The notes under the pieces: generated by a model
Told to the model about the DNA's origin: nothing
Database searches by the model: none
The model's input: only the letters and a program-made list of their open reading frames with translations
NCBI RefSeq assembly: GCF_900299535.1
Contig: NZ_OMKE01000008.1
Location: 62,001 to 126,000, forward strand
Direction of reading: 5' to 3'
DNA from: Aquimarina aquimarini
Lineage (GTDB): Bacteria > Bacteroidota > Bacteroidia > Flavobacteriales > Flavobacteriaceae
Length of the DNA: 64,000 nt
Program-made: the position numbers and the translations under genes
Shown: positions 16,882-24,662 of the stretch, piece after piece
How the letters are laid out: each line of letters starts with the position of its first letter
How positions within the stretch are numbered: the first letter of the stretch is position 1

Positions 16882-19101
16882 ATGAAAAAAATATGGATAG
16901 GGTTTATAACCGTAATAACACTTTCTTTCGCCGCCTTGATTTGGGCAGGTGTCAAAATATATCAAGAGAAACCCCCAATACCAGAAAAAGTATTGATAAC
17001 AGGAACCAATGAAGTTTTATTTACAAAACATAATATACAAAGAGGTCAAAATGTATGGGAATCTATTGGCGGGATGGAGGTTGGTTCTATATGGGGACAT
17101 GGGAGCTATGTTGCGCCCGATTGGTCTGCAGACTGGATTCATAAAGAAGCAGTATTTCTATTAGATAAATGGGCATTACAGTTTAAAGATGAATATAAAA
17201 ACCTATCAGAAGAACATCAGGGGCAGTTAAAAGGACGGTTACAGAGTTTGATCAAAACCAATACCTATGACACAATAACAAAAAATATATGGATAACAGT
17301 AGATAGAAAAGAAGCAATTCTTTCTAATGCAGCTTATTATAAAAATATATTCTCAAAAGGACATGAGGAGTATGCTATACCAAAAGAAATGTTGGTAGAT
17401 GAGTCAAAGTTAGATGATCTCAATGCATTTTTATTTTGGACTTCCTGGGCAGCATCAACCAATAGATTAGGTGATACTATTACTTATACTTCTAATTGGC
17501 CCCACGAACCATTGATCAATAATACAATAACTATTGATGCCCAAATATGGTCAGGCTTTTCGATCATATTACTCCTTTTTTTTATAGCTATTATGGTATG
17601 GTATCATATTAGAAGTACACATGTAGAAAATGAAGATCATCAAATTCCTGATAGTAACCCATTAAATGGAATAACATTATTTCCCTCTCAAAAAGCAACA
17701 TTAAAATATTTTTTGGTAATCAGTCTATTAATAGCTCTACAAGTTGTGTTAGGAATTGTTACAGTTCATTACAGTGTAGAGGGGCAAGGTTTTTTTGGAT
17801 TTGAATTGTCAAAATATCTTCCATATTCAATTAGTAGAACATGGCATACCCAATTAGCTATTTTTTGGATCGCAGCAGCATGGTTATCTACAGGACTATT
17901 TATTGCTCCACTTGTAAGTAATAGAGAACTAAAATTTCAAAAATTTGGGATAAACTTTTTGTTTATAGCAATTCTAATAGTTGTATTAGGTTCTATGGTA
18001 GGAGAGTGGCTAGGGGTAAAACAATATTTGGAGCTAACAACCAATTTTTTCTTTGGTCACCAAGGGTATGAGTATATGGATCTAGGTAGGTTCTGGCAAC
18101 TATTATTGGGAGTAGGATTGATATTGTGGGTACTACTTGTAGGTAGACACATAATGATAGGTATCAGACGTAGAGATAATACAAGGAATCTATTGATCCT
18201 ATTTCTAATATCTGTTATAGCCATTGGATCATTTTTCTTCTCAGGATTGATGTATGGCGAAAATTCATCACTATCAGTGATCAATTATTGGAGATGGTGG
18301 CTGGTACATCTATGGGTAGAAGGGTTTTTTGAGGTTTTTGCAACGGTTGTTATTGCTTTCTTATTTACCAAAATGAAACTTATACAAGAAAAAACAGCAG
18401 GTAGAGTTACTGTTTTATCGGCTATTATATTTTTATCAGGAGGAATTATAGGAACATTACACCATTTATATTTTTCTGGAACACCAGTCCATGCAATAGC
18501 ATTAGGAGCAACCTTTAGTGCACTAGAAGTTGTACCCCTTACTTTGATAGGATATGAAATTTGGGAAAATTGGACACTACTGAAAGCAAAAGAATGGGTG
18601 CTAGAATATAAATGGCCAATATACTTTTTTCTATCTGTTTCATTTTGGAATATGTTGGGAGCAGGAGTTTTTGGTTTTTTGATAAACCCACCAATAGCAT
18701 TATATTATATACAAGGATTAAATACTACTGCTGTACACGCACATACAGCATTATTTGGAGTATATGGAATGTTAGGAATGGGATTGATTTTGTTCTCTTT
18801 ACGAATGATTTCAAAAACAGTGTGGAATACTAAAATCTTAAAAATATCATTTTGGTCTTTGAATATTGGATTACTGGCAATGGTAATCTTTAGTTTACTA
18901 CCACAAGGAATTATACAAGCACTAGCCTCTATCAAACATGGATATTGGTATGCAAGAAGCACAGAGGTGTTATACTCACCCTCATTTCAAATTATTAAAT
19001 GGTTACGTATTATCGGAGATGTAATATTTTCTATAGGAATAGGATATTTTTGCTGGTTTGTTATCAAAGAAACATTAAGGTGTTTTGATAAAAATAAGTG
19101 A
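16882..19101 (+). CDS. norZ: Quinol-dependent nitric oxide reductase (single-subunit, NorZ/qNor type)
   Basis: A 739-aa integral membrane enzyme reducing NO to N2O with quinol electrons. After one N-terminal helix, residues about 35-215 form the NorC-like extracytoplasmic domain. It has no CxxCH haem-c motif, which marks the quinol type. The rest is a heme-copper-oxidase-like helix bundle with the conserved His sets: WHTQLAIFWIAAAW, WWLVHLWVEGFFEVFA (with the Glu of the FeB site), GTLHHLYFSGTP and HAHTALFGVYGMLGMG. Length matches qNor (about 750). No partner subunit lies nearby. The FNR-like palindrome upstream fits detoxification or denitrification-linked control. Confidence 0.93.
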   Translation: MKKIWIGFITVITLSFAALIWAGVKIYQEKPPIPEKVLITGTNEVLFTKHNIQRGQNVWESIGGMEVGSIWGHGSYVAPDWSADWIHKEAVFLLDKWALQFKDEYKNLSEEHQGQLKGRLQSLIKTNTYDTITKNIWITVDRKEAILSNAAYYKNIFSKGHEEYAIPKEMLVDESKLDDLNAFLFWTSWAASTNRLGDTITYTSNWPHEPLINNTITIDAQIWSGFSIILLLFFIAIMVWYHIRSTHVENEDHQIPDSNPLNGITLFPSQKATLKYFLVISLLIALQVVLGIVTVHYSVEGQGFFGFELSKYLPYSISRTWHTQLAIFWIAAAWLSTGLFIAPLVSNRELKFQKFGINFLFIAILIVVLGSMVGEWLGVKQYLELTTNFFFGHQGYEYMDLGRFWQLLLGVGLILWVLLVGRHIMIGIRRRDNTRNLLILFLISVIAIGSFFFSGLMYGENSSLSVINYWRWWLVHLWVEGFFEVFATVVIAFLFTKMKLIQEKTAGRVTVLSAIIFLSGGIIGTLHHLYFSGTPVHAIALGATFSALEVVPLTLIGYEIWENWTLLKAKEWVLEYKWPIYFFLSVSFWNMLGAGVFGFLINPPIALYYIQGLNTTAVHAHTALFGVYGMLGMGLILFSLRMISKTVWNTKILKISFWSLNIGLLAMVIFSLLPQGIIQALASIKHGYWYARSTEVLYSPSFQIIKWLRIIGDVIFSIGIGYFCWFVIKETLRCFDKNK

Positions 19102-19146
19102 GTTGGTAGCCTAACAATTAGTAAATTGATATAAACTATAAAGAAG

Positions 19147-19177
19147 ACACTCCTATACGTATTTGGGAGTGTTTTTA
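19147..19177 (+). terminator. Rho-independent terminator after norZ
   Basis: ACACTCC (19147-19153) pairs with GGAGTGT (19166-19172), followed by TTTTT. Confidence 0.8.
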
Positions 19178-19291
19178 TGTTTTGTAAGTTTATAATATCC
19201 AACCAGTTTGATAATCAATGGTATCTAAATAATTTAGAAATAAACATTTAGAAATCCTGTTTTGGTCTTTCAGAAGGAAAAGAAAATTCCT

Positions 19292-19299
19292 TAGCTTTG
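19292..19299 (+). promoter_or_regulatory. -7/-10 promoter element TAGCTTTG
   Basis: TAnnTTTG match 59 bp upstream of the isochorismatase-like gene. A -33 TTG at proper spacing is not clear. Confidence 0.45.
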
Positions 19300-19358
19300 A
19301 ATAAATAAACAAAGTATTAGTCTTGAGGTAATTTGTTTAAATTAAATTCTAGCACAAA

Positions 19359-19925
19359 ATGAAATTACGAGAAAAAAAACCAGCCCTTGTTCTAGTAGAT
19401 GTTCAAAAAGCTTTTCTGGATGAAGAATATTGGGGAGGGAATAGAAATAATAAAAATGCAGAAAGCATTTGTGGAGCTATTTTAAATAAGTGGAGAGCAT
19501 TAAATCTTCCTATTTTTCATGTAAGGCATAGTTCAACTAATATAAATTCTAAATTACATAAATCAAATAAAGGTTTTGAGTTTAATGAATATGTACAGCC
19601 TTTAGAAAACGAAACTATAATAACCAAAGATGTAAATAGTGCGTTTATAGGAACAGACCTAAAAGAACAATTAGATAAGTTAACTGTTGATACGCTTGTT
19701 ATCGTTGGAATAACAACAAATCATTGTGTATTTACTACAACCAGAATGGCAGGGAATTTTGGATATGATACACACCTAATTTCTGATGCAACAGCAACCT
19801 TTGATCGTATAGGGATTAACGGAGAGAAATATGACTCAGAAACTATACACTTGACAACACTTGCTAATCTTAATGAAGAATTTGCAACTATATACGATTC
19901 AGAAAAATTAATGATGTTATTATAA
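19359..19925 (+). CDS. Isochorismatase-family cysteine hydrolase
   Basis: A 188-aa cytoplasmic protein with the family's catalytic triad in order: Asp in LVLVDVQKAF (about residue 14), Lys in ITKDVNSAF (about 90) and Cys in TTNHCVFTTTR (about 126). Members hydrolyse isochorismate, nicotinamide, N-carbamoyl or related amide or vinyl-ether substrates. The real substrate cannot be read from the sequence. It stands 9 bp before a Crp/Fnr regulator gene on the same strand, so they are probably one transcript. The tautomerase and SDR genes follow. Confidence 0.85.
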   Translation: MKLREKKPALVLVDVQKAFLDEEYWGGNRNNKNAESICGAILNKWRALNLPIFHVRHSSTNINSKLHKSNKGFEFNEYVQPLENETIITKDVNSAFIGTDLKEQLDKLTVDTLVIVGITTNHCVFTTTRMAGNFGYDTHLISDATATFDRIGINGEKYDSETIHLTTLANLNEEFATIYDSEKLMMLL

Positions 19926-19934
19926 TAATTAAAA

Positions 19935-20498
19935 ATGATACATCCTCTTAGAAAACATATCGAAGAAATAATCAAGCTTACAGATGAAGAGTTTGATTTT
20001 GTATTGAGTCATTTTGAACCTATAAAAAAAAGGAAACACCAATATATTATTCAAGAAGGAGATTTTGTTACTAAAGAGTACTGGATTGTAAAAGGTTGTT
20101 TAAAAAGCTATTTTATTGATGACAATGGAAAAGAACATATACTACAATTCGGAATGGAAAATTGGTGGATTACAGATTATGAATCTTTTGTGAAACAAAC
20201 CAAATCCAAAACCTCTGTAGATTGTATAGAAGACAGTGAGTTGCTATACATATCTTTTGAAAACAGAGATAAGTTGACCGCTCAAATGCATAAAATGGAA
20301 CGTTTTTGGGCCAAAAAAAGTAAAAATGGTAGAATAGCACTTCAAAATCGAATTTTATCTTTACTTAAAAATTCTACCAAAGAGAAATATGATTTACTTC
20401 TGGAACAATACCCAAAACTTTTTCAACGAGTTCCAAAAAAAATGATTGCTGCATATCTAGGTGTTTCAAGAGAAACACTAAGTCGTTTAAACTCATAA
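19935..20498 (+). CDS. Crp/Fnr-family transcriptional regulator
   Basis: A 187-aa regulator with an N-terminal cyclic-nucleotide-binding-type beta-barrel (about 20-115, including HQYIIQEGDFVTKEYWIVKG) and a C-terminal winged helix ending YLGVSRETLSRLNS. The recognition helix carries R-E-T-x-S-R, combining the Arg-Glu of CRP with the Ser-Arg of FNR. There is no N-terminal Cys cluster, so it is not an oxygen-sensing FNR. The effector is unknown. A perfect palindrome with GTGA-N6-TCAC symmetry begins 24 bp after its stop codon and is a likely target. Confidence 0.88.
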   Translation: MIHPLRKHIEEIIKLTDEEFDFVLSHFEPIKKRKHQYIIQEGDFVTKEYWIVKGCLKSYFIDDNGKEHILQFGMENWWITDYESFVKQTKSKTSVDCIEDSELLYISFENRDKLTAQMHKMERFWAKKSKNGRIALQNRILSLLKNSTKEKYDLLLEQYPKLFQRVPKKMIAAYLGVSRETLSRLNS

Positions 20499-20521
20499 TA
20501 ACACTTATTTTCTAGTGTGAG

Positions 20522-20539
20522 GAGTGATATATATCACTC
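20522..20539 (+). promoter_or_regulatory. Crp-like operator palindrome
   Basis: GAGTGATATATATCACTC is an 18-bp perfect palindrome containing GTGA-N6-TCAC, the geometry of a CRP site. A half-site repeat AGTGATAT follows at about 20547. It lies between the Crp/Fnr gene and the tautomerase gene, about 65 bp upstream of the start expected from the near-consensus CAAATTTG at about 20583. This position suits a class I activator for the tautomerase-SDR pair. Confidence 0.6.
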
Positions 20540-20614
20540 TAAAAAAGTGATATTCCTCCTCGCTTAGCACCTCACTTAATCCCAAATTTGTAGGGTAATT
20601 AAATCAATATAGAT

Positions 20615-20809
20615 ATGCCATACATTAACATTAAAGTTACAGATGAACAGGTAACACTAGAACAAAAACAAAAATTAATAGAAGGAGCGACACAATTGGT
20701 AGTCAATATCCTCAACAAAGATCCAGAAACAACTCATGTTGTTATAGAAGAAATTTCTTTGGGTAATTGGGGTGTAAACGGAGAGCAATATTTAGGAACA
20801 AAAAAATGA
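20615..20809 (+). CDS. 4-oxalocrotonate tautomerase-family protein
   Basis: A 64-aa protein typical of the small tautomerase family, which works as a hexamer. It begins MPYINIKVTDEQVT, so removal of Met exposes the catalytic N-terminal Pro. QKLIEGATQLVVNIL forms the helix, and TTHVVIEEISLGNWGVNG the second strand. The family isomerises enol or keto acids. Its stop overlaps the ATG of the SDR gene (ATGA at 20806-20809), indicating translational coupling and probably a linked reaction. Confidence 0.9.
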   Translation: MPYINIKVTDEQVTLEQKQKLIEGATQLVVNILNKDPETTHVVIEEISLGNWGVNGEQYLGTKK

Positions 20810-21549
20810 AAAACAAAACAGTAATTATTACAGGAGCTTCTTCTGGAATTGGAAAAGGAATAGCAAAATACTTTATAGAAAAGAAAAGTAATGTTGTTAT
20901 GAACTCTTCTAATCTAGAGAACTTAAAAGAAGCATATCAAGATCTTGGTTCACCTACCAATGCAACATACTTAGCAGGAGATATAAGTAAAAAAGAGACT
21001 GGACAAAAATTAGTGAATTTAGCGATAGAAAAATTCAATTCGGTAGAGGTATTAATCAATAATGCAGGAGTGTTTTCTCCAAAACCCTTTTTAGAAGTTG
21101 AAGATACAGATTTAGAGCTTTATTGGAATGTAAACCTCAAGGGCACTTACTTTGCTTCTCAAGCAATTATTCCTCATATGATAAAACAACATAATGGGGC
21201 AATTATAAACATAGGAACTGTTTTAGTTGAGCATGCTATAGATGGATTTCCTGCTACCGCACCGCTTACAAGTAAAGGAGCAATACACGCTTTGACAAGG
21301 CAACTAGCGGCTGAGTTTGGTAAGAATAATATAAAAGTGAATACTATTGCACCAGGGATTATTAGAAGCCCTTTACAAAAAAAGATAGGGGTTGAAGATG
21401 CTGATAGTTTGGCTGGCCTGCATTTATTAAATAGAATAGGAGAAATAAATGAAATAGCAGAAGCAGCCTATTATTTGGCATCTGCTAATTTTATAACAGG
21501 AGAAACTATTAATGTTGCAGGAGGACATACGGCTGGTCATTCAATTTAA
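20806..21549 (+). CDS. SDR-family oxidoreductase with atypical active site
   Basis: A 247-aa Rossmann-fold protein starting at ATG 20806 (ATGA overlap with the tautomerase stop). A longer frame using an upstream TTG would run through the tautomerase gene and is unlikely. The cofactor motif TGASSGIGKG (about 9-18) and INNAGVF (about 86-92) are intact, and the end (TGETINVAGGHTAG) is typical. However, at the expected YxxxK the sequence reads PLTSK, so the catalytic Tyr is replaced by Pro, and the upstream Ser region reads GTVLVEHA. It may bind NAD(P) without normal dehydrogenase chemistry, or use another acid. Confidence 0.87.
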   Translation: MKNKTVIITGASSGIGKGIAKYFIEKKSNVVMNSSNLENLKEAYQDLGSPTNATYLAGDISKKETGQKLVNLAIEKFNSVEVLINNAGVFSPKPFLEVEDTDLELYWNVNLKGTYFASQAIIPHMIKQHNGAIINIGTVLVEHAIDGFPATAPLTSKGAIHALTRQLAAEFGKNNIKVNTIAPGIIRSPLQKKIGVEDADSLAGLHLLNRIGEINEIAEAAYYLASANFITGETINVAGGHTAGHSI

Positions 21550-21578
21550 GTTGTATAAAAGAACCTAAATTTTATATA

Positions 21579-21719
21579 AAAAACTGTCTACTCGGGTATA
21601 TTTTTTGCTGTAAAAAAGAGAAACAGTATTGATAATAATTTTTTTTTCAGAAAAAAAACTAATCTTGATATAGTTTTTCTGCATTTCATTTTGAAAAATT
21701 ACTCAATTAGACAGTTTTT
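21579..21719. mobile_element. Candidate MITE-like element (141 bp)
   Basis: AAAAACTGTCTA (21579-21590) and TAGACAGTTTTT (21708-21719) are perfect 12-bp inverted termini enclosing 117 bp of non-coding A/T-rich DNA, just after the SDR gene. No open frame lies inside. Flanks share only a short TAT/ATAT, so a target duplication is not clear. It could be a miniature inverted-repeat element of an unknown transposase, or a long-range RNA hairpin. Confidence 0.4.
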
Positions 21720-21751
21720 ATATTCTTATGAATTTATATAGAGCTCTATTT

Positions 21752-21803
21752 TAGTTCTATTATTTCACCTAGTAAAAGCTTCCGTTTTTTCTTAATAGAA
21801 CTA
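21752..21803. other. 11-bp inverted repeat with 30-bp loop
   Basis: TAGTTCTATTA (21752-21762) and TAATAGAACTA (21793-21803) are perfect inverted arms, downstream of the MITE-like element. There is no T-tract and no gene within 150 bp. Function unknown. Confidence 0.35.
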
Positions 21804-21910
21804 TTAAAAATCAACTAATATTTTCGTGAAATTAAAGAAGATTAACGGTGTTTTAGTAGGTTCTAATTAAGGAGAATTAAGGGTGTAACTTACTTGAAAT
21901 TAAAGGTATA

Positions 21911-21937
21911 AAAAAATGCGCTCTAGGCGCATTTTTT
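21911..21937. terminator. Bidirectional terminator after tRNA-Met
   Basis: AAAAAATGCG (21911-21920) and CGCATTTTTT (21928-21937) form a perfect 10-bp hairpin with A- and T-tracts on both sides and a 7-nt loop. It lies just 3' of the minus-strand tRNA and would end its transcript. Confidence 0.8.
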
Positions 21938-21950
21938 ATCTTCATATGTG

Positions 21951-22024
21951 TAGCGAGAGGGGGGCACGATCCCCCGACCTCCGGGTTATGAATCCGACGC
22001 TCTAACCAACTGAGCTACCTCGCC
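21951..22024 (-). tRNA. tRNA-Met (CAU anticodon)
   Basis: The minus strand folds as a 74-nt tRNA. The acceptor GGCGAGG pairs with TCTCGCT using two G-U pairs. The D arm is GCTCAGTTGGTTAGAGC, and the anticodon loop TTCATAA lies in a CGGAT/ACCCG-type stem. The T arm is GGGGG-ATCGTGC-CCCCC, and the discriminator base is A. CCA is not encoded. The CAU anticodon could also be tRNA-Ile2 (modified) or initiator; the acceptor starting with paired G-U favours elongator Met. Confidence 0.92.
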
Positions 22025-22200
22025 AAATTTCTCTTATAGAATAATAGATTATGTTTGTTTTTAATCAAAAATCCTAACGAGGGTGCAAATATAAAAACAA
22101 AATGCAATGACGCAAACATTATTGAAGAATTAATTTTTTTTTCAATGTACTTTTAAAGTCGACAATTAATCTATATATTGGCTTACCAACAATTAATGAT

Positions 22201-22593
22201 ATGTCTGAAAAAACAAAATATGAACTTGAATTTGTGGTACAGTCGTCACCGCAACTATTATATCAATATATATCTACACCATCGGGGCTTTCGGAGTGGT
22301 TTGCAGATAATGTAAATTCTAGGGGAGAACTGTTTACTTTTATATGGGATGATTCTGAAGAAGCAGCCAAGCTTTTGAGCAAAAAAAGCGGTGAGCGTGT
22401 AAAATTTAGATGGACCGCAGATGAAGAAGAAGGCGATGATTATTATTTTGAAATGCGTATTCAGGTTGACGAAATAACAAAAGATGTTTCGCTGATGATT
22501 ACAGATTATTCTGAAGATGATGAAATAGAAGAAAATAAAATGCTTTGGGATAATATGATAGGTAATCTAAAACATGTTTTAGGCTCCGCATAA
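22201..22593 (+). CDS. START/SRPBCC-like domain protein
   Basis: A 130-aa cytoplasmic protein of the START-like (SRPBCC) fold common in Bacteroidota. It has an N-terminal strand KYELEFVVQSSPQLLYQYI, the hallmark S-x-L-x-EWFAD near residue 33, and alternating strands through KVRFKW-like and VSLMITDY segments. An acidic stretch (DDEIEENK) precedes the C-terminal helix. These proteins bind hydrophobic ligands; no ligand or partner is known here. It lies 63 bp before the class IV aminotransferase gene, separated by a terminator-like hairpin. Confidence 0.8.
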   Translation: MSEKTKYELEFVVQSSPQLLYQYISTPSGLSEWFADNVNSRGELFTFIWDDSEEAAKLLSKKSGERVKFRWTADEEEGDDYYFEMRIQVDEITKDVSLMITDYSEDDEIEENKMLWDNMIGNLKHVLGSA

Positions 22594-22621
22594 TTCTTAC
22601 TTTTTTATAAATTTTTATACA

Positions 22622-22655
22622 CTCCCATAAACATTAAATTTATGGGGATTTTTTT
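22622..22655 (+). terminator. Terminator hairpin abutting the start codon of the next gene
   Basis: CCCATAAA (22624-22631) pairs with TTTATGGG (22639-22646), extended by a T-G wobble, and is followed by TTTTTTT directly touching the ATG at 22656. It can terminate the START-like gene transcript. Because no promoter fits between it and the ATG, it may also act as an attenuator for the aminotransferase gene. Confidence 0.7.
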
Positions 22656-23504
22656 ATGGTAAATATCAACGGAAATATAGTAGATAATAATCAAGCGATA
22701 TTATCTCTAAACAATAGAGGATATGCTTATGGAGATGCCCTTTTTGAGACAATAAGAGTCAATGCAGGGACTATTTTGTTTTGGGAGGATCATTATTTTA
22801 GATTAATGGCATCAATGCGTATTCTTAGAATGCAAATACCATCACAATTTACTCCTGAATTTTTAGAAAAAGAGATAAAAGAGAGTATAGAAGCTAATGG
22901 CTTGATGAACTCATCTGTAAGGGTTAAATTGATGGTTCATAGAGTTGCAGGTGGTTTATATACACCAGATTCTAATGATGTAGAGTATAATATTTCTGTT
23001 TCAAAAATACAGTCTGTATTTTATACAATACCTGATCAAAAATATGAAGTCACTCTATTTAAAGATCATTATGTGAATATTGATATTTTATCAACTCTTA
23101 AGTCAAACAGTAAGCAGATTAATATTCTGGGAGGAATTTTTGCTAAAGAGAATGGTTTTGATAATTGTCTACTATTAAACTCTAATAAAATGGTTATAGA
23201 AGCTTTAAACGGAAATGTATTTATTGTAAAAGGAAATACAATAAAAACAGCTCCTTTGGCAGATGGATGTTTAAAAGGCATCTTAAGAACTCAATTATTG
23301 CGTATTCTAGAAAAATTAAAGGATTATACAGTAGAGGAAGCGTCTATTTCTCCATTTGAACTACAGAAAGCCGATGAGTTATTTATAACAAATGTTATTA
23401 CAGGTATTGTACCAGTTACCAAGTTTAGGAAAAAGGAATACAATGTTACAACCAGTAAAAGGTTGTTGGGAATCTTAAATACTAAAATCCGATTAGGGAA
23501 TTAA
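22656..23504 (+). CDS. Class IV PLP-dependent aminotransferase / aminodeoxychorismate lyase-like
   Basis: A 282-aa fold-type IV PLP enzyme. It has RGYAYGDALFETIRV near residue 21, an Arg-rich segment, the PLP Lys probably in STLKSNSKQINILGG (about 148-162), and NCLLLNS followed by EALNGNVFIVKG (the Glu that contacts the PLP ring nitrogen). DELFITNVITGI closes the cofactor site. The family includes branched-chain and D-amino-acid aminotransferases and PabC. Similarity to PabC-like members of Bacteroidota suggests folate synthesis, but specificity is uncertain. It ends 4 bp into the convergent yqgE gene. Confidence 0.87.
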   Translation: MVNINGNIVDNNQAILSLNNRGYAYGDALFETIRVNAGTILFWEDHYFRLMASMRILRMQIPSQFTPEFLEKEIKESIEANGLMNSSVRVKLMVHRVAGGLYTPDSNDVEYNISVSKIQSVFYTIPDQKYEVTLFKDHYVNIDILSTLKSNSKQINILGGIFAKENGFDNCLLLNSNKMVIEALNGNVFIVKGNTIKTAPLADGCLKGILRTQLLRILEKLKDYTVEEASISPFELQKADELFITNVITGIVPVTKFRKKEYNVTTSKRLLGILNTKIRLGN

Positions 23505-24061
23505 TTATATGCAGGGTTCTCGGGGGCATTAGACCAAAGTAGATAATCACCACCTAGTTCTATCATTTTTTCTTTCCAGAAAGTATCACAGGATTTACCA
23601 AAAATATTCTTTTTGTAATTATTTTCGACAATCACCCATGAATGTGCTTCGAGTTCTTGGTTTAATTGTTCAGAATCCCAGCCAGAATACCCAAGAAAAA
23701 AACGAATTTCGTTTGGGGTAATTTTGTCTTGTGCTATCAATGTAGATACAATAGTAAAATCTCCTCCCCAATAAATTCCACTCGAGATTTCTACACTATC
23801 AGGAATAAGATCAGGAACTTTATGTATAAAATAGAGGTTGTCTTGTTCTACTGGTCCGCCATTATAGATTTTGAAATCTACTTCAATTTCAGGAACAAGA
23901 TCAGCAAGAAGATATTCTAAAGGTTTATTCATTATAAAACCAATAGAACCTTGTTCACTATGATCCGCCAAAAGAACCACCGAGCGATTGAAAGATACAT
24001 CTCCTATGATAGATGGCTCAGCGATTAATAAATGCCCTTTTGAGGGTTGAAGTGATATCAT
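23501..24061 (-). CDS. YqgE/AlgH family protein
   Basis: A 186-aa protein with the family's landmarks: PSKGHLLIAEPSIIGDVSFNRSVVLL at the N-terminus (partial quotation of the conserved block), GSIGFIMNKPL, a central YNGGPVEQDNLYFIH and RFFLGYSGWDSEQLNQEL. The family is widespread, and its exact biochemical role is unknown. No signal peptide is seen. It lies between convergent and co-oriented housekeeping genes; its last bases overlap the stop of the aminotransferase gene. Confidence 0.92.
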   Translation of the reverse strand: MISLQPSKGHLLIAEPSIIGDVSFNRSVVLLADHSEQGSIGFIMNKPLEYLLADLVPEIEVDFKIYNGGPVEQDNLYFIHKVPDLIPDSVEISSGIYWGGDFTIVSTLIAQDKITPNEIRFFLGYSGWDSEQLNQELEAHSWVIVENNYKKNIFGKSCDTFWKEKMIELGGDYLLWSNAPENPAYN

Positions 24062-24151
24062 ATTAACATTTCTTTATCTTAAAGCTAAATAATTATTTCT
24101 AATAATCAAAGCTGTAGAAGGTTTTTTGAAGTTTTTTTACGAAAAACCCAT

Positions 24152-24180
24152 AAAAAAACTCCCAAAAGTGGGAGTTTTTA
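24152..24180. terminator. Bidirectional terminator between HU and YqgE genes
   Basis: AAAAACTCCC and GGGAGTTTTT (24170-24179) form a 10-bp hairpin with a 6-nt loop and A/T tracts on both sides. It ends the HU transcript on the minus strand. Confidence 0.85.
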
Positions 24181-24202
24181 GATAATATCGAAAACGAACT
24201 GA

Positions 24203-24475
24203 TTAGTTTACTGAACTTGATAAATCAGCACCAGCCTTAAACTTAACAACGTTTTTAGCAGCGATTTTGATAGTCTTACCAGTCTGTGGATTTCTACCTT
24301 CTCTTGCAGCTCTTTGAGAAACTGACCAAGATCCAAATCCAACTAGAGAAACACGACCTCCTTTTTTAAGGGTACCTTCAACGTTTCCTAGGAAAGATTC
24401 TAAGGCTTTTTTAGCCGCTGCTTTAGTAATTCCAGCGTCAGCTGCCATTGCATCGATTAATTCTGTTTTGTTCAT
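24203..24475 (-). CDS. HU-type DNA-binding protein
   Basis: A 90-aa nucleoid protein starting MNKTELIDAMAADAGITK. It has the dimerisation helices (AAKKALESFLGNVEGTL), GGRVSLVGFGSWSV and the DNA-intercalating arm with GRNPQTGKTIKI. It bends and compacts DNA as a dimer. It is a single-gene transcript with its own consensus promoter and terminator. Confidence 0.97.
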   Translation of the reverse strand: MNKTELIDAMAADAGITKAAAKKALESFLGNVEGTLKKGGRVSLVGFGSWSVSQRAAREGRNPQTGKTIKIAAKNVVKFKAGADLSSSVN

Positions 24476-24531
24476 AATTCTGTTTTTAAATTAATTGTTG
24501 GTTAAACCAATCTTTTATGTTAAACGCTTTA

Positions 24532-24561
24532 CAAATTTATACGGATTTATCATTCGTGCAA
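24532..24561 (-). promoter_or_regulatory. Consensus promoter of the HU gene (TTG-N19-TAAATTTG)
   Basis: On the minus strand TTG (24559-24561) is separated by exactly 19 nt from TAAATTTG (24532-24539). This is the Bacteroidota primary-sigma consensus, about 57 bp upstream of the HU start codon. Confidence 0.8.
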
Positions 24562-24662
24562 GGATTAGCTCAGTAAATACAGGGATTTGTTGATAACTCA
24601 ATGTGATTGTTGATAACCAATGTTGTTTTATATCATTTTTTAAACCCTTATGTTATTAGGCT

